DNA from: Crambe crambe
Taxonomy: Eukaryota; Porifera; Demospongiae; Poecilosclerida; Crambeidae
NCBI GenBank assembly: GCA_963924555.1
Contig: OZ004583.1
Span: 744,001-808,000, forward strand
Reading direction: 5' to 3'
DNA length: 64,000 nucleotides
Part shown: positions 33,589 to 56,167 of the stretch, piece by piece
How positions within the stretch are numbered: position 1 is the stretch's first letter
Layout of the letters: every line of letters begins with the position of its first letter
Program-made: the position numbers and the translations under genes
Notes under the pieces: generated by a model
Told to the model about the DNA's origin: nothing
Database searches by the model: none
Seen by the model: only the letters and a program-made list of their open reading frames with translations

Positions 33589-35176
33589 TTAATCTAACTC
33601 TTCCTGATTATGGACTGTTGCTTTCAGTGTATGACTCACGTATGCTGGGTTCACAGCAGTCCTGCAGTGTTGTTCTGGAACGGCATAAATCAGAGGGGGA
33701 AAAAATTACCACCTAATCCTCTCAATGTCATTCTTACAGAAGTTAGCTATCTCATTCCATTGGCTATAACTAACTAATGATTCATGTACAAAATTTAGCA
33801 GCCTGGGATGTATTTTTCACACCATAGAGATGATGAGAGAATTGCATAAGCTGCATTTTTTATTTTTTCATAGAGTTATGGAACTAGCTAGCTTTACCTT
33901 CTCTCCAACTCCTCTCCACTGTGACATTTTTAGACTCCGAATTCGGAAGATTATTAATGTTTTCATAGTACACTGTAGCAATGTCGTCTTCTTTATCTGC
34001 ATGTATGGAGTAATGCAAGCATGCAAAGATCTTACTTCATTTTTATAGTTGGCAAACTTGACTCACTGGTCTTCACGGAGCATTTGTAACAAATTAATCC
34101 GATGCACAGGGTGGAGATGAGACAGAGGAGTAGTCCTATCCCACACCCAGCCCCTATCAAGATGTACTCAAGGATCTGATCACCAAGAGGTCCACCATCA
34201 CCACCTGTTGCGGTTGCTGTGACTGCTGTGAAGGAAGAGACTATTCCCATGGAGATAGAGGCCATTGTTGTGCTCGATGGCTCTGTTGTAGAAGAGGAAT
34301 GGAGTAGTGGAGTGGGAGACACCCGCCCACTAAATTTCTCTATACAAATATGTAGCCATAGTTAGTAACAGTTTCTCATGTATAATAGCTAGCTACCTTC
34401 CCTGAGATCAGTGGTTCCATTCAACTTAAAGAAGATGCAGTTCACCAAATCATTGTTATCACACACTATATTCATACGGAACACTTCCCCATCATAATCC
34501 GTCCGATTGTATGTAAGGTTATCAGTGACCACCTGTGGGTAAGAATCTTATAATTTAGGCATGCAGTTACATTAACTAGTACTCACCCTGATGGTGATTC
34601 CCATAGAACTAGTTATAATAGAGAATCCACTGTGATCTATTTGAGTAGTTTGTGTTCTTCCTCTGATCACTTCAAGATTTCCTATTCCACACTCTCCTCC
34701 TTCAGGAGTCTGTATCTCTGAATTACCACTCTCTCTGTGCACTCTCCCCACACTATACTCATTAGTGACAGAGTCCAGCACCATCAGAGTCCCATTACCA
34801 GCAATGAAGGAAGAGATGCTACTAGTAGTAAATGTGTTGAAAATTATGGGGACCAGTTGAACCGAACAATCTATAAGTCATATGATAGCAATGTGTAGAG
34901 AAATAAATCATCTAGCTATTCACTTCTCTGGAGTGTGGTGTCATTTTCACACACTCTCTCCTCCACTAAGTAAGTGGTGAAGTTTCGATCACAACTCTCA
35001 TTATGACAAGAGCCGTCAGAGGAACTGATTTTAGCAATGTCTCCTTCTCCACTTCGAATTCTGCTGATGCTGACCACCTCCTTTTGAGCCAATAGTTCAA
35101 TAAAACTTCCACTTGCTATCAGCAATGCTGTCACTAAGACCACTACCATGTTATGTAGTGATCCACCACAACCCAT
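33589..35176 (-). CDS. Type B receptor B5
   Basis: Minus-strand exons: 34,924-35,176; 34,587-34,870; 34,397-34,532; 33,898-34,339; tail exon 33,589-33,674. The ectodomain differs from other B genes (S-R-I-R-S-G-E-G-D-I-A-K; cassette H-R-E-S-G-N-S-E-I-Q; C-D-N-N-D-L-V-N-C) and is almost the same as type C gene 37,817-41,269. TM and C-Y-K-C are as in B2. The A-tract has five A and translation stops at P-T-I-K-M-K; a further 4-base deletion lies beyond. The tail exon contains V-N-P-A-Y but is out of reach. The truncated product is plausible as a short-tailed receptor. Confidence 0.65.
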
Positions 35177-35412
35177 TATCAAGAAATAAACTCCTTGACG
35201 AAATTAGCAATTAGTTTGAGTATTAAACTCTGTATGGCCACACATTCACATGCATCAGCCGATATGTGTTCTTCCCAAAATTAGTCTGTTATGATAATAG
35301 CTGTAGTCCATATTAATATTATGACTATATCTTGCATAGCAACCATAAACAGAAGCATTCTATTGTAGCTACCAGCTAAAGTCAATGAGTCAAGATTATA
35401 TATGCAGTTATT
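35177..35412. promoter_or_regulatory. Divergent promoter between B5 and A3
   Basis: The 236-base spacer has the conserved TTGCATAGCAACC (about 35,333) and TGAGTCA (35,387). Layout is the same as for B2/A1. Confidence 0.45.
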
Positions 35413-37270
35413 ATGCAGATGTCTTTAGTGACAGCTTTGGTGATATTGAGTGGAACGTTTGCTGAACTATCGGCTCAGGAGGAGAGGACTGCTGTGACAG
35501 TTACCAGAAGTGGATATGGAGACATTGTTAGAGTTATTTTCTCTGGAGGTTCTTGCAATGATACCAGTTGTGCTCTGAACTCCAGCACTTACTTGGTGGA
35601 GGAGAGAGAATGCAAAAATGATATCACACTCCAGAAAAGTGAGTGATGATTAAATCCTATAGCTATAGCTGCATGACAACAAGATGAATCTCTTTCTTCA
35701 GACTGTTCGGTTCAACTGGTCCCCATAATTCCCAACACATTTACTACTGGTAGCATCTCTTCCTTCATTGCTGGTGATGGGACTCTGATGGTGCTGGACT
35801 CTGTCACTAATGAGTATGGTGTGGGCAGAGTGCACAGTAATGATGGAATCAGACAGACTCCTGAAGGAGGAGAGTGTAGAGTAGGAAGTCTTGAAGTGAT
35901 GAGAGGAAGGACACAAGCTACTCAGATAGATCACAGTGGATTCTCCATTATAACTACTTTTACAGGAATCACCATCAGGGTGAGAAGAGATATAGCAACA
36001 TTGCTGTGTTGTATGGTGGCTCTCAGTGGTACCTATCGTAGTGACTGTGCATGGATCTCAAGCAATTGATTATTTTTTATAACCGCTATGTATTACGCAG
36101 GTGGTCACTGCTAACCTTACATACAATTGGATGGATTATGATGGGGAAGTGTTCCGTATGAATATAGTGTGTGATGCCAATACAAATGTAGACTGTGTCT
36201 TCTTTAAATTGAATGGAACCACTGATCTCACAAGAGGTAGGTCTGGTAGCTAACTATAGCACATATTAAACTGTGATTCTAATAGAGAAATTTGGTCTGG
36301 TGCCTCTCCTTCACATCAACAATTACTGCCTTGTAGCAACAACACGACCACCAAGCAGCACCACACCCTCTGATACTGCAACAACAGATGATGACTCAAC
36401 ATCAGTGAGTACAGATAATACGACTTCAGAACCCTTTACCTTCTTCAACTCAAGTGATGATATGATGTTTGAGTCAGTAAACTCGACAGAAATGATAGGA
36501 GGTGATGAGAATATGACGGATTTCTTGAATGCAACGACCACGACTGATGGCAGCATTAGTGGCAATTCTCTCCTCATGTACATCCTGATAGGAGGAGGGT
36601 GTGGTACAGGACTACTGGCTGGCCTTATCTTTTTGATGTGCATTATACAATGTCGGGTCGCTTACAAGAAATCAAAGTCAAAAAAATCTCGTACTTTGGA
36701 GCTTTGGGAAAATAGCCAAGGATTATCAACTGGTCATAAACAAGGTATGTAGCTAGGCTGTCACATGTGCTATCCTAGTTATTATAAACTCAAATTATCT
36801 TTTTCAATAGATGTTGACACACGAGCTTATGAAACGGTTGTCTTATCTTCCCAACAACCTCAGCCAGAGCAGTCATTGACAACTAGCCTAAAGGAACATG
36901 GGAGACATGCCAAAGGTATAGTTTGAACTAGCTAGCTAGCTAACCTGCAGCTAAAAATAGTACAATGGAACCTTCGAATAATGGACACCCTTCCTTGGGA
37001 CCCAGCCTTTTATCCTTTGTAGAAAGGTTATCGGATAACTCTTTGGAGGTTATTTATAATACTTAAGGTATAGCTATATACTGAGATTTGAACTTTTGGA
37101 GCTTACACTGTCAAATGATACAATAATGCTTTTGTCCTGCAGATCAACATTACATAACTCAGGAGAACCCAGCGTACGCAAGAACTGGCAGTTTGGGAGC
37201 AGCAAGAGAGGTGGAATCTGGTGAGAGCGAATCGGAGGATTACACATATGTACGTGTGCATCGTCATTAA
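35413..37270 (+). CDS. Type A receptor A3, complete (443 residues)
   Basis: Exons: 35,413-35,638; 35,702-35,979; 36,101-36,236; 36,286-36,744; 36,811-36,915; 37,143-37,270. The frame is intact. Domain order is as in A2. Exon 2 carries cassette H-S-N-D-G-I-R-Q (as in A1 and B2), and the TM-proximal stalk is slightly shorter at its start. The tail has R-A-Y-E-T-V-V, Q-E-N-P-A-Y-A-R and E-D-Y-T-Y-V-R-V. The strong match of the tail to A2, with stop and splice sites kept, suggests it is functional. Ligand unknown. Confidence 0.8.
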
Positions 37271-37816
37271 CTCTGCAGGAACCAGAATCTTCATGTGTCC
37301 TAGATACTATAGATTACAGCTAGTTGAGTGCCACAACTAATTGTATAGACATTTGCAATGGATCATTCAGTACCAAAGTAGCTAATCGCGAAATTATTTA
37401 TAATTATGTGTATATATAGTTACAAGCCAATCTTCCCTGGGTCTTCTGTATGAGGTAAAGGGTCCAGGAAGGAGGTTAGCTATTATAAATTATGCTATAG
37501 GTAATGTGGCAAAATTTACTGAAGGAGGTTATGAGGCATAATGACTTTACACAGTAATGTGGTCCTTAGCTTTGGTATTCTCTATCATATGGACCATGTT
37601 AGTAGGTAACACTCTGCTTAGCTCATGTGATTAGTGATTGGAAAGCACAAAAGTACACAAGCTGCAGTGGAGCATCCTTTTTGGGATTCACTATCGCATC
37701 ATGTTTATGTAAACTGAGAGATATGTGTGTATTAAAATATTAGCTATACTGTAAGGATTGGTAGAGAGCTTCAAGTCTTGTGTGATAACTAACTGGCTAG
37801 CTAGTAACTAGCTGAC

Positions 37817-40800
37817 ATGATTATGGATTCTGGTAGACTCTCATGGAGTGTGGTAGCTTTACTGACAGCATTGCTGATAGCAAGTGGTGAACTATTGGCT
37901 CAAAAGGAGGTGGTCAGCATCAGCAGAATTCGAAGTGGAGAAGGAGACATTGCTAAAATCAGTTCCTCTGACGGCTCTTGTCATAATGAGAGTTGTGCTG
38001 GAAACTTCACCACTTACTTAGTGGAGGAGAGAGTGTGTGAAAATGACACCACACTCCAGAGAAGTGAATAGCTAGATGATTTATTTCTCTACACATTGCT
38101 ATCATATGACTTATAGATTGTTCGGTTCAACTGGTCCCCATAATTTTCAACACATTTACTACTAGTAGCATCTCTTCCTTCATTGCTGGTAATGGGACTC
38201 TGATGGTGCTGGACTCTGCCACTAATGAGTATAGTGTGGGGAGAGTGCACAGAGAGAGTGGTAATTCAGAGATACAGACTCCTGAAGGAGGAGAGTGTGG
38301 AATAGGAAACCTTGAAGTGATCAGAGGAAGAACACAAACTACTCAAATAGATCACAGTGGATTCTCTATTATAACTAGTTCTATGGGAATCACCATCAGG
38401 GTGAGTATTAGTTAATGTAACTGCATGCCTAAATTATAAGATTCTTACCCACAGGTGGTCACTGATAACCTTACATACAATCGGACGGATTATGATGGGG
38501 AAGTGTTCCGTATGAATATAGTGTGTGATAACAATGATTTGGTGAACTGCGTCTTCTTTAAGTTGAATGGAACCACTGATCTCAGGGAAGGTAGCTAGCT
38601 ATTATACATGAGAAACTGTTACTAACTATGGCTACATATTTGTATAGAGAAATTTGGTGGGCGGGTGTCTCCCTCTCCACTACTCAATTCCTCTTCTACA
38701 ACAGAGCCATCAAGCACAACAATGGCCTCTATCTCCATGGGAACAGTCTCTTCCTTCACGGCAGTCACAGCAACCGCAACAGGTGGTGGTGGTGGACCTC
38801 TTGGTGGTGATCAGATCCTTGAGTACATCTTGATAGGGGCTGGGTGTGGGATAGGACTGCTCCTCTGTCTCATTTCAACCCTGTGCATCGGTATATGCTG
38901 CCTCTCTCTCAAGAGCAAGCACCAAAGAGAATCGGTACTCAACATGGAGATACCAGCAGTCCAGGAAGAAAGTGAGTTTTCCAACATTAATTTTCTTTTA
39001 GAGTTTTAGAGTTTATGCATACTCAACTGACAGAGATGTTTTGGGAATTACTGTGTAAGTAAATTGTTCACAACACAAAATCATAGCAGACATAGCAGTT
39101 TATACAAAGTGTAGCTACACATCTGCTCAATTAAAGGGGGGAAGGCTAATAGGTAATAGCTTATTATAATTAAAGAACTATAGGTTAGCTAGATCACTAT
39201 GTCCATGTTTTCTTGGAAGTTTTAGGAGAAAAAAGGTATCATGATTATTTATACACAGCTATACATGATATGAGTATTTAACAAAATCATAACATGCTAA
39301 ATCTAAGCAGAACATTACATAGCTAGTATACCATTCACTTTCAATATGCTGTAAACTCCCAGTATGTGTATAATCCTATGTAACTTGTCTATATGGGGTT
39401 GATATATCAGTAGTGTTTTGTTAAGTAGGTAGCTACATTACTACATAATCATTACACAGTTGTTGATTAGGAGGAGTAGCTATAAGATCATGCCTTAAGG
39501 CAAGCAGGGGTATATTATTATACCAATTGTGTACCATTTATGGGAACTTGGTTATAACTACTGCCTTAGGAGCAAGCAAGCATGGATGCCTATAGGAGCC
39601 CTGGAGTATAGCATGCAGGAACAGTATGGTCCATAGCCATACGGGAGTTAAATTATAGCCTATACTCCATGGTACTTGTGTCATGATGGTATTTAGCTAT
39701 ATAATGCGCATGGTAAACTTTCAGGTCACTACCAGATGCAGAATCCGACCTACACTCAGAACAACGAGACCACCTCAGCCGTTGGTGCAGAAACCAACAC
39801 AGAACAGCCCACAGAAAGAGAAGGAGGAGGAGAAGAAGAAGGAGGAGGAGGTGAGAGGGATACTGCCTGATACTGAGTTAGTCTATAGGGGAATTAGACC
39901 TACAACTCCACACCATATAGTTATCATGAAACATGCCTCAATAGCTTATGCATATTATCATGAAACATCCCTTAATAGCTTATACATATTATCATGAAAC
40001 ATCCCTTAATTCGTGACGATATTGGCTAATAAGTGTTATGGTGTGCAGTAAGCTACCCTGGGATCAAGAAAAGGAATGAAACAGTGGAAAGTTCAGATTT
40101 GGGTTTGGTAAAATCTGCGGGTGTATGCTTAGCCAGTTTTAAAAAATCAGCTCCAAAAGGTCAAAGATCAGACCAATCCTTTCTTTTTATTAGATCACAT
40201 GTATGCCATGGTTGAAGACGCTCAAGCTGAAGTTGCAGAGGTGAAACGTAAGGAAGAGAGGCAGAGAAAGTTCCAGTACGCCAGCATTACCTTTGATACC
40301 TTTAAACCAACAGAAAAACGCACTCCTTCTGTTTACCAGCCTGAACCAGACTGTGAGCACCAAGAACATGGTCGTCTCTCAAGTTTTAGGACGAGTGACT
40401 ATAACCCCTCAGCCGATCGTGTTGAGCTGGCTCGTAGCTATGAAATTGTTTCACTGATCCCTATAGCAGATCAGGCCAGGAAGAAGGATGAGTGGAGAGA
40501 TGCTGGTGGTCAAGAAGAATATCATAAACTGACTCGGCAGGGGAGCAAAATGAAGGGATATACTCAGAGAAATTTCTCTATTTCGAATACGAATCATCCC
40601 GCAAGCAAAGATTATGCCCAACTTCAAATGCAGATGAAACCACTGCCACGGGAAGAAGAAATAAAACTACCTCCACGCACAACATTGCAGGGAGAAGAAA
40701 TAAAACCTCCGCCACATGCACTTCAGGAAGAAGTAGCCACTAATAAACCTCCGATTATGAAGAGGTCGTTCGTACAAAAGAAGGAGCAGCGAACAATGAA

Positions 40801-41269
40801 TAAGTTCCCGTCTTATTCAGAGGTGCAGAAAGCCAGAGGGCCACCCTTACCTCCTCGATCCGATCCCATCATCATGGTAGACAATGGAGGAGGAATGGAA
40901 GAGGAACATTATAAAGTTCCGTCAGTAAGACGCAGCGTTCATGATGCCGATATGGAGCAGGGTATGGATGCTGACGCACAAGGTCACTACGATCATCCTT
41001 CCAGTTTGGTGAGAGTGGCATGGTCGTGTGAAAACCTGAAGAAGAAGAGCAGCAGTCAAGAAGGTGGTACTAGCAAGACAATAGTTGTGGGAGGGACCAT
41101 CTATGATTCTCCTTCCTCCACCCTCATGGTTCGTAGCCAATCGTCTATGATGCAGAACGGGATGCAGGCACCAAGTCAGAGCAATTTGTCCGAGCGCACG
41201 ATTTCGCAGGATTCTTACATCGAGATGACAGGGAGTCAAGTGAGTTATGAACGACAAAACTATAGCTAA
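37817..41269 (+). CDS. Type C receptor with long tyrosine- and proline-rich signalling tail (730 residues)
   Basis: Exons: 37,817-38,063; 38,117-38,400; 38,455-38,590; 38,648-38,971; 39,725-39,850; 40,194-41,269. Phases agree and the total is in frame. The signal peptide and three ectodomain segments match B5. A short Ser/Thr stalk and TM (about residues 277-302) follow. The tail of about 430 residues starts C-C-L-S-L-K-S-K. Exon 5 gives Q-N-P-T-Y plus a Glu/Gly run. Exon 6 gives Y-E-I-V, Y-H-K-L, D-Y-A-Q-L, H-Y-K-V-P, H-Y-D-H-P, I-Y-D-S-P, S-Y-I-E-M and the SH3-type P-P-L-P-P-R. These motif classes recruit SH2, PTB and SH3 proteins in known receptors; signalling is inferred. No kinase domain. 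It appears to be the only intact long-tailed member. Confidence 0.75.
38972..39724. other. Type C intron 4
   Basis: A 753-base intron between the TM exon and the NPTY exon. It has GTGAGT at the start and TTTCAG at the end. Nothing else was recognised in it. Confidence 0.6.
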
Positions 41270-42449
41270 TCAGTAACCACGTGTGCATCATAATAACTCA
41301 CTTGTGTCCCAAACAGCAGAGATAGTCAGTAGCTAGATCTTCAAAGTTTAATATTTTTATGCTGTGTTGTCATTATAAGTATTTGTTTTCAATGATATAA
41401 CAAGAGGAGCAACATGTTGTCAATACTCAGTATCCCCAAAAGAGGTACTTTCGAGTTTTAAAAGTTTACTGAGAAAAGCAACAGAGACAAGGTTAAACGT
41501 TAAAGAACTGATCTGTGAGCTGTGTCATGTGACATCAAATCTAAGTCATTGATCTCGTGGTTTGAAGCTGATCAGTCTAGTGGGGGAAGGCTGGTCACTC
41601 AGAGAAGGAGGCTGGTTGGGTATTTCCTGCAAAATAACAAGTGTTGCACATACTAACAGTGTGCAGCATAGTATACTAGTAGTATGAGCATAGTATACAA
41701 GTGATACTAGTAGTATGAGCATAGTATACAAGTGTTATACTAGCAGTGTGCACCTACATGTTATACTATGTACCAAGTTTGGCTTGTAGATATTGTGGAC
41801 TAGTGAAGCTCCAAGGAATGTAGATAAAAGTGCTGAGGCAGCAAAAGTGAGATATCTGGACCATGTCATTCCAGCCGGCATGGTGACCAGTTGGAGAGAG
41901 ATTATTTAGCTTGTAAGAACTTTAAATGGTGGGTTGATAATTATTATGTGCTATGTGTTAGCTCCTTTGACGTCGTCTGTTTCTTCAGACTGTTGTATAG
42001 AAACAGAGTCAGTAGAATTCCTTCTTGCCAATGATCTCTTTTCAGCCTCTAATCTCACAACTGTCTCATCTAAAGTGACACGAAACATGTTTATTATAAG
42101 TCCAGACTATCCAGCACTGATACAGATTTCCCCATGCACTCATTTACTCACAAAATGTCTCTTTTCCAACTCTGACATTAATCATGAACCACTCTATGGC
42201 GGCCCCACACGCAAAGAACAAGGGAAGACTCTTAAACACACCTAATCTTCTCCACCTCTCCAATAAGACATTCATTATTTTTTTTACATTTCAATATTAC
42301 ATAAAATTCACATAAATAGAAAACATCTCATGTGAACATAGTACTGATGACTGTAGATTGCTTGACCTTTTAAACAGAAAAAAAACAAAAATCTACATAA
42401 CAACACATGATGACAAGAACAATATCATGAACTGCTTTGGTTCGAGAAT
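41270..42449. other. Spacer between type C receptor and GRIP
   Basis: Convergent 3' regions of two genes. It contains a tandem repeat of about 33 bases around AGCATAGTATACAAGTG (41,650-41,750). The open frame at 41,934-42,245 has no known domain and no coding support. Confidence 0.5.
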
Positions 42450-52778
<10,329 letters not shown>

Positions 52779-53164
52779 ACCCTTAAAGTTAAGTTACTCC
52801 AGTCTATCAGATCTGGACCTTCAGCTAAACCACCTTGGGCTAGGAGGCTGGCTAAGCCTCAAGAAGAGTTCGACATGGTCCTAGGATAAAAAAAATTGCT
52901 TTTTTAGAGTAGGCTAGACCGTATTCGTGGCACGTTACACAATGACAGAGGCTCTTTTTACCTCCTATGGCCTACCAATCTTCCAGAGATGTGTAGTCAG
53001 CTGGGCACACTCTGTGTCAACAGTCCGTAGGAGCTGCTTCTGGGCTGAGCTTAGTTACTTCAACGCATGAGTCTGTTATCCACCTACACAAAGCTAATTT
53101 CATATTCTAACCAGCAAAACAACTTGCACTGTCTTCCTAACGGAGATTTTGTATTAGTATCCGT
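52779..53164. promoter_or_regulatory. Divergent GRIP/ANAPC4 promoter region
   Basis: About 390 bases lie between the start codons of two genes transcribed away from each other. I see no TATA box or CpG-rich stretch. Exact transcription starts cannot be placed. Confidence 0.4.
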
Positions 53165-56126
53165 ATGATATCCAAGAGTAAACGGAGCAAGTATCCTGTG
53201 CGCACATGTACAGTGCTGTGTATGGAGGGAGAAGATGAGAGTTCAGCTGATTCTGAAGGTCCCCAGACACTCTGTTTCAAGCAGAGGTTGGAGAAATCCA
53301 CAGGAGGTGAAGTGATGCTGATGGAATGGTCACCAACCATGGACCTGCTGGCAGCAGTTTTCAAGGACCACTCTGTGAGAGCCACAGCCATTGCAGTGCT
53401 CAGTTTAATGTGTGTGTGTGCATTTGAAGGTGGCTTTGTATCGGTTATCTTGGCAACGGGTTTGGATGGTTGCACCTGCTAATACCCTCATAACAGCCAT
53501 TGCTTGGAGACCAGATGGAAAAGGTATAACATTTGCTCTACCCTTTCTTCAATCTGCATCTCTATTACCCTCTCCTTCCCTCCCTCCCCTCCCCCTCCTC
53601 CTCTCCCCCCTCTCCTCTCCTCCCCCTCTCCTCCCCTCCCTTCCTCCCTAGTATTGGCTGTTGGGCATAGGGATGGTGTGGTAGGACTGCATGACGTGGA
53701 AAATGGCCACACCCTCAATGAATTTGCAGCTGGTGCTGCGATTACCAGTCTGCATTGGACCAAACTCACTGAAGAAGGAGAAAGGTGATTAACCAGTTAT
53801 AATAATTATGGCTAAATAAGGTGTCTGTCTGTCTGTCTCTCTCCTGTTGTTTGTCTGTCTATCTGTTCGTCTAAACAAAAACCAACTGCATATGCCTTTG
53901 TAGTTCATTAACTTAACACTGAGTTCTAGACAAGTTCTTATTTTGCAGCAGTACTTCAATGGAAGGTGTGTCTTACAAGGAGAAGTGGTCTCATTTCCTG
54001 CCTCCGCTTCCCTCAGTAGAAAACAGGTATAATAAACAAATTATATTAGGTTTCTGTTGTGTTGATTACTTGCATCATTGAGCGAGTTTTGTTCAGAGTT
54101 GCACATGCTCAGTAGCTTGACATAGCTATATATGGTCAAGCATAATAAGCGACAACATTAACAACAACATTGACAACCACATTAACAACAACAATAACAA
54201 CAGTAACAACAACAATAATAAATATGTCAAGTTGAAGTACGTAAAATAACATACAATACGTGTGATATAACACAGCACAAAATAATACCAAATAGTAAGA
54301 AAATGAAAAGTGCACCTGCTAAGACCCAGAGGCATATATACATAGTGAGGGGGTTGCTTGCTTGACATTGTACTTTTAACTGTTGCACTTCAATTTCATA
54401 TTTCATTTCCACGTCATACTCTTCATCTTCATCTTTGGTCAAAGCTAGAACCATGTCCTGCGACTGCGCGATGGTCAAGTTGCATTTATTTGTTCCTTTT
54501 CCTTTATCAGGGACAGAACAGGACACTGGATAGTCACTTCCGTCGTAATAATACTCGGTGCCGTTGATACGATAGGATATAATGGCGTCTTCTTCTTGCA
54601 GCGTAGTATTCACCACTGTAAATTTGTAGGATTGTGAGATGTCGGAAACTAATGGGTGTGGTTGGCCATCTGGTGTTATGCATAAGCATTGGGGCAGTCT
54701 GCAAGGATTTGCATGCTCAAATTCACTCAGGTTCTTTAAAAAACTCGTGAAAGACTCGTGAGTGTTGAATAGGTATACCTCCACCAAGCAATCCATGTTT
54801 TTTTTTCGTTGTTTAGAGTTGTAAGCGGTCACATTGACAGTAATATCCAACTTAGTTCCATTAAGCACATATCGTTTATCCAGTAGATGCAACCTATCAC
54901 TGTCTCCAATTGACACGTGTAATGAATCACTGACATTCACTGGTCTGGATTTGGCTGGCAGAGTTTTACTCACTTTATACAAATCGATCTCCTTAAGGTT
55001 AATTTTTGAAGTTGGATAAATTATCAAGTTAATGATGTCAGAACCAGGATAAGGTTCGTTGGGAACGATTACTGTATCATTAGCCGATATGGCGAACTCA
55101 TCACTATAATTCATCAAATTGACAGGGATGATATTTATATCACTATGGATGTTAATTTTTTCAAAAATTTCCTTGAAGTTGAAGGAGATCAGGACTATTA
55201 ATGTTACAGTTAAAGATGTTGCTATTATCAAGGTAGCTCCCAAGACAATGAGCATGACACACATGCAACACATCTTCTTGCTATAACGATTCATGCCAGG
55301 TGTAGTTAGGGATTCATTTCCATTGCCTAATGAGTTCATAAATATCATCATGCAATGAATTATGTGCAGCATAGGAGAGCTAAAGTCTATTCGCATTCAC
55401 CTTGACCTTCTTATATCCGCGATAACTTACTGAATTCTCAAAATTTCAAACACCAGCAGCTAGCTAATTATCTGAGATTTATGATGGTGCTTTTTATAAG
55501 GACTCATTCCTTACCAGTAAAAAGTTAGCTGTATGTCCCATAAGCAAAGTATGGAGCTGTAGTGCACGCGCATTGTGCGCAATAGAGCAACAACAATGGC
55601 TGCCATGCCAGGTGCTACTGATTCTCAAGTAAGTTAGCTAGCTTACGCGAGTAACTGCTGGTTAAAACTAAGAAATATGAATTATAGAATAGTTCAGCTA
55701 ACTAGAAAACTGAATCACAGAATATTTTAGCTAACTAGATTGATAGAATCAATGAGAAGTCACATTTTCAAGTTTAACTACAATATTCAAATCACTGCTA
55801 AACTTCCCAGCAGTTTAGCTTATACAAAACACACAAAATAATCATTGCTAAACCCTCCCGGAGTTGCTGGGATCAGGAAAGGAAGGAGCAGGCTTGAGAT
55901 GTCAGCTGAACCACCCTACCTCTTTGGGGATTGTCCAGTAGAAGAACAGGGCAGAAGTCCAGGAGAGTCATGGCAGGCATGACAGAAAGTCACGCAGAAA
56001 CGAGAAAAGAACTTGATAACACATGGCTTGGCTCCAATTACCCACGCATACCTCTAGCCATAACTATGGTGGCTAATTAGATTAACATGCGTTCTTACAT
56101 AAGCTTACTGTATACCACAGCTACTT

Positions 56127-56167
<41 letters not shown>

